From positions 1-44,923 of the forward strand of contig SZXY01000126.1 of NCBI GenBank assembly GCA_005843805.1: a DNA stretch of 44,923 nt. The letters run 5' to 3'. Positions 10,513 to 19,547 of this stretch are shown here, piece after piece (the stretch's first letter is position 1; every line of letters starts with the position of its first letter). Both the position numbers and the translations under genes were made by a program. Source of the DNA: Chlorobium sp. (GTDB lineage: Bacteria > Bacteroidota > Chlorobiia > Chlorobiales > Chlorobiaceae). The notes under the pieces are model-generated. The model ran no database searches, was not told the origin of the DNA, and saw nothing but the letters and a program-made list of their open reading frames with translations.

Positions 10513-12516
10513 ATGGCTACAGACGAAACAACATCCAACACACAGCACACCGTGCCCTCGTCTTTTGCAAAAGATTCGATCAGCTCTGTTCTGTCTGAAA
10601 AACGATCGTTTCCGCCCCCTGCAGAATTTGCTAAAAATGCCCATGTCTCTTCAATGGAAGAGTATGAGAAGCTCTATGCTGCCGCTGCAGCAGATCCTGA
10701 TGCCTACTGGGCAGGGATTGCAGAGCAATTTCAGTGGTTCAAAAAGTGGGACAGTGTCCTTGAATGGAATACCCCTTATGCAAAATGGTTTAATGGTGGC
10801 AAAACCAACATCTGTTACAATGCCGTTGACGTCCACGCCAACAGTTGGAGAAAAAACAAGGCTGCCATTATCTGGGAAGGTGAAGAGGGTGCCCAGCGGG
10901 TTCTGACCTATGGTGAACTGCACCGCCAGGTCTCCAAGTTTGCAAACGTCCTGAAAATTGCTGGCATCAAGCCGGGCGACAGGGTTGCCATCTACATGGG
11001 AATGGTACCTGAACTGATAATTGCCGTTCTTGCCTGTGCTCGTGTCGGCGCTGTCCATAACGTCATTTTTGCAGGATTCTCGGCTCACGCCATATCTGAA
11101 AGGGTCAATGACTCACGTGCCAAGATGGTCATCTGCGCTGACGGTACAAGACGTCGCGGTGGTTCCATCAACCTGAAAAATATCGTTGATGAAGCTATCG
11201 TCAACACTCCTTCGGTTCGCAGTGTGATTGTTTTCAAGGTTACCGGCGAAAAAATCAACATGCATGACGGCATGGACCATTGGTGGCATGATCTCATGGG
11301 TCTTGCTGTCGATGAATCAGAACCTGCCCAGCTTGACTCTGAACATCCGCTCTTCGTGCTCTACACCAGTGGTTCTACCGGAAAGCCCAAAGGCATCCTG
11401 CATACAACCGCCGGATTCATGGTGCACGCAGCAAGCTCTTTCAAATATGTTTTCGATATCAAGGACGAAGATATCTATTTCTGTACCGCTGATGTGGGCT
11501 GGATCACAGGACACACCTACATGGTCTACGGGCCACTGCTTAACGGTGCTACAATCCTTATGTATGAAGGTGCTCCAAACTACCCTCAGTGGGACAGGTT
11601 CTGGGATATCATCAACCGCCACAAGGTCACCATTTTCTATACCGCACCAACCGCTATCCGCGCCTTTATCCGCGCCGGAAACGAGTGGGTAACCAAACAC
11701 AACCTCAGCTCGCTTCGCCTGCTTGGAACCGTCGGCGAACCTATCAATCCGGAAGCATGGATGTGGTATCACAAGGTTGTCGGACAGGAGAAATGCCCGA
11801 TTGTCGACACCTGGTGGCAGACAGAAACCGGCGGCATCATGGTCTCTCCGCTTCCTGGCGCAACCCCGACAAAACCAGGCACGGCTACCCGTCCGCTGCC
11901 AGGCATCATGGTTGATGTTGTCCGCAGGGATGGCACTGCGTGTGAACCCAATGAAGGTGGATACCTCGTTATCAAAAGACCATGGCCATCAATGCTCCGT
12001 ACCATTTACGGTGACAACGAACGCTATGAAAAAACCTACTGGTCTGAATTCCACGACATGTATTTCACCGGCGACGGTGCCCGCAAGGATGAGGACGGCT
12101 ATGTCTGGATCATGGGACGTGTCGATGATGTGGTCAACGTTTCAGGTCACCGCCTCGGTACCAGTGAGGTCGAAAGCGCACTTGTCTCCCACGAATCCGT
12201 TGCGGAAGCCGCTGTTGTCAGCCGTCCCGATGAGCTCAAGGGAAATGCTCTCGTAGCTTTTGTCACGCTGAAAGATGAATATGTCGGCGACATGAAGCTT
12301 CGTGAAGCATTGCGCAACCACGTTGCCAAAGAGATCGGACCAATTGCAAAACCTGATGAAATCAGATGGGCCAAAGGTCTTCCGAAAACCCGCAGCGGCA
12401 AAATCATGCGCCGTCTCCTGCGTGAACTTGCCACAAGCAATGAAATCAAGGGTGATGTCACCACACTTGAGGATTTCGGAGTTCTTGAAAACCTTCGCGA
12501 CAATGAAGATGATTAA
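10513..12516 (+). CDS. acs: Acetyl-coenzyme A synthetase
   Basis: LYTSGSTGKPKGILHTTAG, DTWWQTETGGIM, MGRVDDVVNVSGHRLGTSEVESAL, KTRSGKIMRRLLR motifs. Confidence 0.96.
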   Translation: MATDETTSNTQHTVPSSFAKDSISSVLSEKRSFPPPAEFAKNAHVSSMEEYEKLYAAAAADPDAYWAGIAEQFQWFKKWDSVLEWNTPYAKWFNGGKTNICYNAVDVHANSWRKNKAAIIWEGEEGAQRVLTYGELHRQVSKFANVLKIAGIKPGDRVAIYMGMVPELIIAVLACARVGAVHNVIFAGFSAHAISERVNDSRAKMVICADGTRRRGGSINLKNIVDEAIVNTPSVRSVIVFKVTGEKINMHDGMDHWWHDLMGLAVDESEPAQLDSEHPLFVLYTSGSTGKPKGILHTTAGFMVHAASSFKYVFDIKDEDIYFCTADVGWITGHTYMVYGPLLNGATILMYEGAPNYPQWDRFWDIINRHKVTIFYTAPTAIRAFIRAGNEWVTKHNLSSLRLLGTVGEPINPEAWMWYHKVVGQEKCPIVDTWWQTETGGIMVSPLPGATPTKPGTATRPLPGIMVDVVRRDGTACEPNEGGYLVIKRPWPSMLRTIYGDNERYEKTYWSEFHDMYFTGDGARKDEDGYVWIMGRVDDVVNVSGHRLGTSEVESALVSHESVAEAAVVSRPDELKGNALVAFVTLKDEYVGDMKLREALRNHVAKEIGPIAKPDEIRWAKGLPKTRSGKIMRRLLRELATSNEIKGDVTTLEDFGVLENLRDNEDD

Positions 12517-12544
12517 GCTTTAGGAATTTCTTTCCTTTACGCTC

Positions 12545-12588
12545 AAACCAGAAAAAGCGCAGTGCCAACTGCGCTTTTTCTGGTTTTC
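12545..12588. terminator. Intrinsic (probably bidirectional) terminator after acs
   Basis: AAACCAGAAAAAGCGCAGT (12545-12563) / ACTGCGCTTTTTCTGGTTT (12568-12586): 19-bp perfect stem, 4-nt loop. Confidence 0.88.
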
Positions 12589-12709
12589 AACTTTTTCTGC
12601 TTCCCACCGCAAGATTTTCACTACCTGTGTCGTCATAAGAATGAAACCGCAAGAGCGGAAAATACCATAGACACAACCTGAAAAAAAAAGAAGACCGATA
12701 AAAACCTCC

Positions 12710-13216
12710 ATGAAATCATGGGCAACACCACTTGCTGCAGCCACCTTTATCATTCTTGCCGTCACCGGCACCCTGATATTTTTCAAGATTGAAACAGGAT
12801 TGATCAAACCTGTTCATGAATGGCTGAGCTGGGCACTGAGTGCCGGAGTGATACTGCATATCGCTGCCAACTGGAAAGCCGTGACTGGCTACTTCTCACG
12901 AAAACCTGCTATGGCCATCATAGGAACAGGCTTCGTTGTAACCATGCTCGCTATCTTCGCGCCTGTCGGAGAAAAAACCAACCCCCGGATCAACATGATC
13001 AAGTCACTTGAATCATCGACAATCGAAACTGTCGGAGCTGTTGCTGGACAAAACAGCGACACCATCATCGAAAAACTCGGGAAAAGGGGTATTCCCAAAA
13101 CAGCACCATCCATGACCATTCGTGAAATTGCCATCAACAACAATAAAAAAGAGATGGAGATTGTGGAAAGAAATGGGCGAAGTGAACTGTACACTTCGCC
13201 CACTTTCTTTAATTGA
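12710..13216 (+). CDS. DUF4405-like small membrane protein
   Basis: Hydrophobic helices, VHEWLSWALSAGVILHIAANWKAV pattern characteristic of DUF4405 membrane proteins. Confidence 0.65.
   Translation: MKSWATPLAAATFIILAVTGTLIFFKIETGLIKPVHEWLSWALSAGVILHIAANWKAVTGYFSRKPAMAIIGTGFVVTMLAIFAPVGEKTNPRINMIKSLESSTIETVGAVAGQNSDTIIEKLGKRGIPKTAPSMTIREIAINNNKKEMEIVERNGRSELYTSPTFFN
13174..13206. terminator. Hairpin/terminator inside the 3' end of the DUF4405 ORF, between convergent genes
   Basis: TGGGCGAAGTG (13174-13184) / CACTTCGCCCA (13192-13202), 11-bp perfect stem, followed by CTTTCTTT. Confidence 0.7.
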
Positions 13217-13697
13217 GCTGCCAGATGGTAAAATTGAGAAAAGAGGCAAAGCTCACCCACAAGAGATAGGGAATGAGAAGATATCCTGCCAGTGGTGAAA
13301 TTGCCCTGAACTTCACGATGGTCATCACAATAGCCAGCCAGAGCAGAACGATCACCACCAAAGCCAGCGAGGGTGAGTGAAGTCCGAAAAATGTAGCCGA
13401 CCAGCCAAGATTGAGCAAAAGCTGCCCACCAAAGAAAGCAAGGGCTCCCCTGATCTTCATTTTTGCATAACCTTGCTCAACGACAAGATAGAGAGCAATC
13501 CCCATCAAAAGGAAGAGCAGGCTCCATGCCGGAGGAAAAAGCCAGTCAGGGGGATTCCACGATGGTTTATGGAGCACGTGATAGTACCACTCTGATCCCG
13601 GTAAAGGTGTAAAGATGCTGCCGGCAAAGGCAAAGAGAAAACAGATGCTGATACAGAGAGCCAGCTTTTTAACATTGAGCTTCATCATAATTTGCAT
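13209..13697 (-). CDS. TspO/MBR (tryptophan-rich sensory protein) family protein
   Basis: GSEWYYHVLHKPSWNPPDWLFPPAWSLLFLLMGIALYLV, LLLNLGWSATFFG: TspO signature; five predicted TM helices. Confidence 0.92.
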   Translation of the reverse strand: MQIMMKLNVKKLALCISICFLFAFAGSIFTPLPGSEWYYHVLHKPSWNPPDWLFPPAWSLLFLLMGIALYLVVEQGYAKMKIRGALAFFGGQLLLNLGWSATFFGLHSPSLALVVIVLLWLAIVMTIVKFRAISPLAGYLLIPYLLWVSFASFLNFTIWQLN

Positions 13698-13911
13698 TGA
13701 ATTGAAAAACAGCTTATTCGTTAAGAACAGATACCATAGGCAGATAATTCCCGGTGAAAAGAGAGCTGAGTAATATATGACTTATAAGACCAATGAGACT
13801 TATATAACTCCCATAAGTGCTATACCCCGAATCCTGAGTCCTGTAAAAGCAAAAAAATCCCCTGAAATGTTATATTGCCAGCCTGTTATTAATCCTCACG
13901 TTCAGAAGGGC

Positions 13912-14712
13912 ATGGAAAAAACAAGCATTGAACTGCAGACAGCCATCAGGGCAGCAAGGGCTGCTGGAGCTGTAACCCTTGAAAAATTTGGAGAACTCTC
14001 CCTTCCTGAAATCCAGGGAAAAAATTTCAAGGATTTTGTCACAGAGGTCGATACAACCTGTGAAGCAGTCATCAGCTCGATCATCGCAGAAAGTTTTCCC
14101 GAAGACAGTATGCTCTGCGAGGAAGGTACAGCGGTGAAAGGCTCTTCTGGAAGAACCTGGATTGTCGATCCTCTTGACGGAACGCTGAATTTTATTCACT
14201 CATTTCCAGTTTTTGCAATAAGTATAGCCCTGAAAGAGAGCAACAACGAGCTGCTTGCCGGTGTTGTCTATCAACCTGTGCTTCAGGAACTCTTTACGGC
14301 TGAACGTGGCAAGGGGGCTTATCTGAACGGAAAAAAAATCACTATTTCAAGCCGCTCGGACAAGGAGAGTTTTCTTATTGCAACCGGACTTCCTTTCACA
14401 GAGTACCACTATCTGGAAGCCTATATCGGAATGCTCAAAGAGGTCATTCATGATTCGGCGGGTATAAGGCGTGCTGGCTCTGCAGCCATAGATCTTGCAT
14501 ATACCGCATGCGGTCGATTTGACGGCTTCTGGGAATACAAGCTCTTTCCCTGGGATTTTGCTGCAGGTGTACTGCTTGTCCGTGAAGCCGGAGGCACCGT
14601 CACAAACTTTGAGGGAGAGCACGATGTTTTTCAGAGACAAAGCATCATTGCTGGTAACAGTGTAACTCATCCACTCCTTCTTGAAAAAGCAAAAAAATAT
14701 TTTTCCGCTTAG
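13912..14712 (+). CDS. Inositol monophosphatase family protein (SuhB-like)
   Basis: EEGT, WIVDPLDGTLNFIHSFPVFAISIAL, WDFAAGVLLVREAGG motifs; ATG at 13912 preferred over the upstream extension, which runs through a repetitive sequence. Confidence 0.9.
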   Translation: MEKTSIELQTAIRAARAAGAVTLEKFGELSLPEIQGKNFKDFVTEVDTTCEAVISSIIAESFPEDSMLCEEGTAVKGSSGRTWIVDPLDGTLNFIHSFPVFAISIALKESNNELLAGVVYQPVLQELFTAERGKGAYLNGKKITISSRSDKESFLIATGLPFTEYHYLEAYIGMLKEVIHDSAGIRRAGSAAIDLAYTACGRFDGFWEYKLFPWDFAAGVLLVREAGGTVTNFEGEHDVFQRQSIIAGNSVTHPLLLEKAKKYFSA

Positions 14713-14871
14713 TCCGACAAAATAAATAACAACAAACCAGCTTAAAGGCTCGCTCAAAGAACTCAAGATGTAAACAGACAGCTCATTCTTTATTTTTTTT
14801 ATATTTTTTCACCACTCCAGTTTGTGTTCATTTCCTGCACGACCTAACCGGGCAGGAGCAACGATTACACT

Positions 14872-16272
14872 ATGCTCATTCATCAGCGCACACTTCAAAA
14901 GGAAGTTTCTCTCTGGGGAACCGGACTGCATACCGGCAAAGAATGCATGATCACCTTCAAACCCGCCCCGGTCAACTACGGTTACCGTTTTGTCCGAACC
15001 GATATTGAAAACAGTCCTGAAATACCTGCACTGATTGAAAACGTGGTCGATGTACTGCGGGGAACCACCATCGGTCTCAACAATGTGAAGGTACATACCA
15101 CCGAACACGTTCTTGCGGCCCTTTACGGGCTCCAGATCGACAACTGCCGTATTGAAATGAGTGGCCCGGAACCTCCTGTCATGGATGGAAGCTCACACCC
15201 TTTTGCCGAAGCACTGCTGAGTGCCGGATTCAAGGAACAGGAGGAACCAAAAAACTACCTGGTCATCGATGAAACCATTGAATACCACGATGCTGACCAT
15301 GGTGTCGATATTGTGGCACTTCCCCTCGACAGTTTCAGAATAACTGTCATGGTGGATTACAAAAACCCTGCACTTGGCTCACAGCACTCAGGTCTGTTTG
15401 ACCTGGAGCAGGAATTTTTCAAGGAGTTCTCTTCATCAAGAACCTTCTGTTTTCTGAGCGAAGTGGAAACACTTGCAAATCAGGGCATTATAAGAGGTGG
15501 CGATGTAGACAACGCCATTGTCATTATCGACAAGGCAATGCAGAAAGAGGAGCTTTGCGCTCTTGGCGAAAAACTCGGTATTGAAAGTGAAAATCTTGTA
15601 CTCGGTGAAAACGGTATTCTCAACAACCGTGAACTTCGCTTCAAGAATGAACCAGCCCGTCACAAACTGCTCGATCTTCTCGGAGATATCGCACTGCTTG
15701 GCATGCCGATAAAGGCACAGGTACTGGCCGCAAGACCAGGTCACGCCTCGAATGTGGAATTTGTCAAACAGCTTAAAAAGTATGCTGATCGCAACAAGCT
15801 TGCCCGACAGTACCAGCACGAGAAAAAAGCTGGCGTTATTTTTGACATCAACGCCATCCAGAACATTCTCCCCCACCGTTACCCCTTTCTTTTGATCGAC
15901 AAGATCGTTGAGTTCAAACTTGACGAAAAAATTGTTTCGATCAAAAATGTCACCATCAACGAACCTTTTTTCCAGGGTCATTTCCCTGGAAATCCCATCA
16001 TGCCCGGCGTTCTGATCCTTGAAGCGATGGCACAGACCGGTGGAATCATGATGCTCAACGGTAATGACAATATCAAGGAGAGTGTCGTCTACTTCATGGG
16101 GATTGACAAGGCACGTTTCCGCAAACCGGTACTTCCTGGCGACTCGCTGGTCATTGAAGCAACCATGACCAACAAGCGCAGAAACGTCTGCCAGTTTGAT
16201 GCCAAAGCCTATGTACGCGGCGAACTTGTCTGTGAAGCCTCTCTTATGGCTACCGTTGTGCAAAAAAAATAA
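14872..16272 (+). CDS. lpxC/fabZ: Bifunctional UDP-3-O-acyl-N-acetylglucosamine deacetylase / 3-hydroxyacyl-ACP dehydratase (LpxC-FabZ fusion)
   Basis: N-terminal LpxC (TTEHVLAALYGL, DGSSHPF, HKLLDLLGDIALLG) and C-terminal FabZ (ILPHRYPFLLIDKI, FFQGHFPGNPIMPGVLILEAMAQTGG). Confidence 0.96.
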   Translation: MLIHQRTLQKEVSLWGTGLHTGKECMITFKPAPVNYGYRFVRTDIENSPEIPALIENVVDVLRGTTIGLNNVKVHTTEHVLAALYGLQIDNCRIEMSGPEPPVMDGSSHPFAEALLSAGFKEQEEPKNYLVIDETIEYHDADHGVDIVALPLDSFRITVMVDYKNPALGSQHSGLFDLEQEFFKEFSSSRTFCFLSEVETLANQGIIRGGDVDNAIVIIDKAMQKEELCALGEKLGIESENLVLGENGILNNRELRFKNEPARHKLLDLLGDIALLGMPIKAQVLAARPGHASNVEFVKQLKKYADRNKLARQYQHEKKAGVIFDINAIQNILPHRYPFLLIDKIVEFKLDEKIVSIKNVTINEPFFQGHFPGNPIMPGVLILEAMAQTGGIMMLNGNDNIKESVVYFMGIDKARFRKPVLPGDSLVIEATMTNKRRNVCQFDAKAYVRGELVCEASLMATVVQKK

Positions 16273-16302
16273 ATACCGGTACTTTACTTTTTCTCGTCCC
16301 GC

Positions 16303-16335
16303 AACGCCCTGTTTTTGAAGCGACAGGGCGTTTTT
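16303..16335 (+). terminator. Intrinsic terminator after lpxC/fabZ
   Basis: AACGCCCTGT (16303-16312) / ACAGGGCGTT (16323-16332) followed by TTT. Confidence 0.85.
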
Positions 16336-16501
16336 CCAATACGTCAGCAGGCCTCCAAGGCCAGCAGAAGGCTACCAGGAGTGGCAAGGAAACAGAGAGC
16401 CTGAAATACAGTTGCTGAAGCCCGCCAGAAGTGCATCTCCACATTCTGTCAACAATTTATCAACATTTCGAACACAACGAAATAAAGCGCGTTAATGCAA
16501 T

Positions 16502-16526
16502 CAAGTTGTTTTTTAAAAATAACTTG
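16502..16526. repeat. AT-rich near-palindrome between convergent genes
   Basis: CAAGTTGTTTTTTAAAAATAACTTG; arms pair with one G-T wobble. Confidence 0.6.
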
Positions 16527-16656
16527 GCAGCGCCATGTACCAACAGTTACTGATAAAGTAAAAAGTTATCAATATCCGGTGTTTATCGCTGAACAAAGAA
16601 GCGGGAATAAAAAGATCAAAAATACCATCTCCGAAAAGCACAATTGACCATAGATA

Positions 16657-17211
16657 TCATGCCTTGTAATCAAGCCCGTTGTGAATCCTGAAGAAGCGAA
16701 CGCAGTACTGAATAAAGGAGTAGAGAAGCATGGTGGTAGAGAGGTATAAAAAGAACTCCTTTACAGGATAGAGTACAAAAAACGGATGCGGCCAGACCAT
16801 GGCGATAAACATCATGGAGACAAAACCAACCGCCCATTTTCCTGGCCAAAGTGATGTGGTAACTACTGAATGGCGAAACCGGACATAGGCTGCGCCGATA
16901 AAAATCAGGATATCCCTCAGAATGGCAAAAAGCACAAACCACAGGGGAAGCTGACCAATCCATAGAAAATAGATGGCAACACTGGCAAGACAGAGCTTGT
17001 CAGCAAGGGGATCAAGAATTTTACCCATATCAGAGACCTCGTTGGTCCAGCGGGCCGCCTGGCCGTCAAACCAATCACTCAAAACAGCCACGATCATGAT
17101 GACAATGGCAATAGTGAGATGGCCGGTATGAAAATAATAGAGAAACCAGGGTATCAATATTATTCTCAGAAAGCTGAGAAAATTCGGCAGATTAAAAATA
17201 CGACCTTCCAC
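16657..17211 (-). CDS. pgsA: CDP-diacylglycerol--glycerol-3-phosphate 3-phosphatidyltransferase family
   Basis: NLPNFLSFLRIILIP start, DWFDGQAARWTNEVSDMGKILDPLADKL CDP-alcohol phosphatidyltransferase motif. Confidence 0.85.
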   Translation of the reverse strand: MEGRIFNLPNFLSFLRIILIPWFLYYFHTGHLTIAIVIMIVAVLSDWFDGQAARWTNEVSDMGKILDPLADKLCLASVAIYFLWIGQLPLWFVLFAILRDILIFIGAAYVRFRHSVVTTSLWPGKWAVGFVSMMFIAMVWPHPFFVLYPVKEFFLYLSTTMLLYSFIQYCVRFFRIHNGLDYKA

Positions 17212-17266
17212 ATCAAGGAATTTATTGTTGAACTATTCAAAACAATCCTCCCTTCTTTGCCCAAAT

Positions 17267-17833
17267 CTACCGAACAAGCATATCGGGAGATGCACGGACA
17301 AACTTAGCCCAACTGTTGCCTGCAGGTTTACCCTTGCCGGCATGAGACTTGAAAACTTCACGGCTTTCGCCCCTCAAGAGATCACAGAGTGCAATGCCCA
17401 AGGCATCGGTAACGTCGAATGGCTCAGGAACAGGAGTGATACCAAGCATCCTTGAAACCATAAAAGCAACCTGTTCCTTGCTTGCAGCACCTTTTCCGGT
17501 TATTGCCGATTTCACCTCACGGGGAGCATACTCACGAAGGAGAAGCTCCCTGTTCATCGCAAGAGCAATAACCGCACCACGCACCTGACCAAGCTTCAGA
17601 GCCGACTGAACGTTCCTGCTTAAAAAAACAGTTTCAAGCGCAACTCTTGCGGGAGTGAACGCCACAATAAGCTCTTCAAGCTCCCGGTATATCTGACCAA
17701 TCCGTTCCGCATGACTTTTTCGGGGATAAAGCCTGATAACTCCGCATGAGAGTACAGTGAACCCTGCGGAATCATGACGAATCACACCATAACCGGTATT
17801 CAGACTTCCGGGATCAACCCCGAGAACAACCAT
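17267..17833 (-). CDS. ruvC: Crossover junction endodeoxyribonuclease RuvC
   Basis: [50 protein letters not shown] motifs. Confidence 0.95.
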   Translation of the reverse strand: MVVLGVDPGSLNTGYGVIRHDSAGFTVLSCGVIRLYPRKSHAERIGQIYRELEELIVAFTPARVALETVFLSRNVQSALKLGQVRGAVIALAMNRELLLREYAPREVKSAITGKGAASKEQVAFMVSRMLGITPVPEPFDVTDALGIALCDLLRGESREVFKSHAGKGKPAGNSWAKFVRASPDMLVR

Positions 17834-17837
17834 GCTT

Positions 17838-18590
17838 CTACTCGTTTAAGCTGTTCATTGCACCTTCACTGATCTCCATATTGCTGTAGACTGCCTGCAC
17901 ATCATCACTGTTTTCAAGGCCGTCTATGAGCTTGATGACTTTACGGGCATCATCAGCTTCAAGTTCAATATAATTTTCCGGAACAAGATCGATTTTGGCA
18001 TTTTCATAAGCAATCGCTCTCTCATCAAGCACTTTTTTTACCCCTTCAAAATCCTTGACATCAGTGATGACAGTAAAATAGTTCTCATCATCACCATTGA
18101 GATCTTCAAGACCAGCATCCAGCAGAAGCTCCATAAGAAGCTCTTCGTCTGCCGCAGACTTGGGGACATCGATACATCCCTTGCGATGAAACATCCAGGC
18201 TACACTGCCGCTTTCACCAAGAGAGCCATTGTTGCGACTCATGATGTGCCGGATATCGGCAACGGTACGGTTACGATTGTCGGTCGCCGTTTCGATAATC
18301 AGCGCTATTCCAGCAGGACCATACCCTTCATAGGTAATCTCGTCCCAGGTTACACCCTCGAGTTCCCCTGTTCCCTTTTTGACGGCACGCTGGATATTGT
18401 CCAGAGGCATGGAATTATCTCTTGCCGTATCGATTGCAAGCCTCAGACGGGGATTACCAGAGGGATCACCTCCGCCCATTTTAGCAGCAATCGTAATTTC
18501 CTTGACCAGCTTGGTAAACAAACTGCCTCTTTTCTGATCGGTTACCGCCTTCTTTCTCTTGATGGTAGCCCATTTACTGTGTCCTGACAT
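17838..18590 (-). CDS. YebC/PmpR family protein
   Basis: [50 protein letters not shown]: YebC signature. Confidence 0.96.
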   Translation of the reverse strand: MSGHSKWATIKRKKAVTDQKRGSLFTKLVKEITIAAKMGGGDPSGNPRLRLAIDTARDNSMPLDNIQRAVKKGTGELEGVTWDEITYEGYGPAGIALIIETATDNRNRTVADIRHIMSRNNGSLGESGSVAWMFHRKGCIDVPKSAADEELLMELLLDAGLEDLNGDDENYFTVITDVKDFEGVKKVLDERAIAYENAKIDLVPENYIELEADDARKVIKLIDGLENSDDVQAVYSNMEISEGAMNSLNE

Positions 18591-18704
18591 AAAAAAAGCT
18601 GATTTATTATTCCCAAAAACACCCTGTCTATGATAATAGATTTATTTTCTTTAAATAAAATCAAATCAAACGGCATTCGTGCAAGTTAATAACAAGATAA
18701 ACTA

Positions 18705-19547
18705 ATGACAAACTTGATGACCGCCTACCAGGGAGAACCTGGAGCTTACGGCGAAATAGCCGCCCTTCGGATTGGAGAACCGCAACCCTTCGAATCGTTT
18801 GAAGAGGTTTTTGCTGCCGTTGAAAACCGTAAAGTCGATAATGCGGTCATACCCATCGAAAATTCACTGGGGGGAAGTATTCATCGAAACTATGACCTTC
18901 TGCTTCAGCATCCGGTAACTATTGTTGCCGAAACTTTTGTCAAGGTAGAACACTGCCTTCTGGGTATCCACGGCTCAACAACAGAAAAAGCCCTGAAGGT
19001 GCTCTCCCATCCCCAGGCACTGGCCCAGTGTCACAATTTTTTTGCCACTCACAGGGGACTCAAAGCCGAGGCCGCCTATGATACTGCCGGCAGCGCAAAA
19101 ATGATTGCCGCCGATAACGATTCCTCAAAACTTGCCATAGCCTCTAAAAGAGCCGCCGAACTCTACGGACTGGAAATACTGCAGGAAAATCTTGCCGATG
19201 AAGAGTGGAACATTACCCGTTTTTTCTGTATTTCACATACAGAAAATCCGGAAGCACAACACTTTAAAATAAAGCCAGATACATCGCAGTACAAAACTTC
19301 CATTGCATTCACGCTGCCCAACGTGCAAGGCTCTCTTTTCAAGGCACTTGCCACGTTTGCCATGCGCAATATCGACCTTGCAAAAATCGAGTCGAGACCA
19401 TTCAGAAAAAAAGCTTTTGAGTATCTCTTTTATGTTGATTTTATAGGTGAACAGCATGACCCGAATATTCACAACGCTCTCAGCCATCTCAGGGAATTTG
19501 CTACCATGGTAAAAGTGCTTGGCAGTTACGGGGTCATTACAGAATGA
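18705..19547 (+). CDS. pheA: Prephenate dehydratase with ACT domain
   Basis: AYQGEPGAYGEIAA, PIENSLGGSIHRNYDLL, NITRFFCIS, ACT domain with LAKIESRPFRKKAFEYLFYVDF. Confidence 0.94.
   Translation: MTNLMTAYQGEPGAYGEIAALRIGEPQPFESFEEVFAAVENRKVDNAVIPIENSLGGSIHRNYDLLLQHPVTIVAETFVKVEHCLLGIHGSTTEKALKVLSHPQALAQCHNFFATHRGLKAEAAYDTAGSAKMIAADNDSSKLAIASKRAAELYGLEILQENLADEEWNITRFFCISHTENPEAQHFKIKPDTSQYKTSIAFTLPNVQGSLFKALATFAMRNIDLAKIESRPFRKKAFEYLFYVDFIGEQHDPNIHNALSHLREFATMVKVLGSYGVITE

Noticed and set aside
16457-16574. TTATCAACA (16457-16465) and TTATCAATA (16566-16574) resembling DnaA boxes, suggesting an origin
   Set aside because: Only two degenerate matches, no dnaA/dnaN/gidA context, and no clear DNA-unwinding element; more likely chance in AT-rich intergenic DNA.
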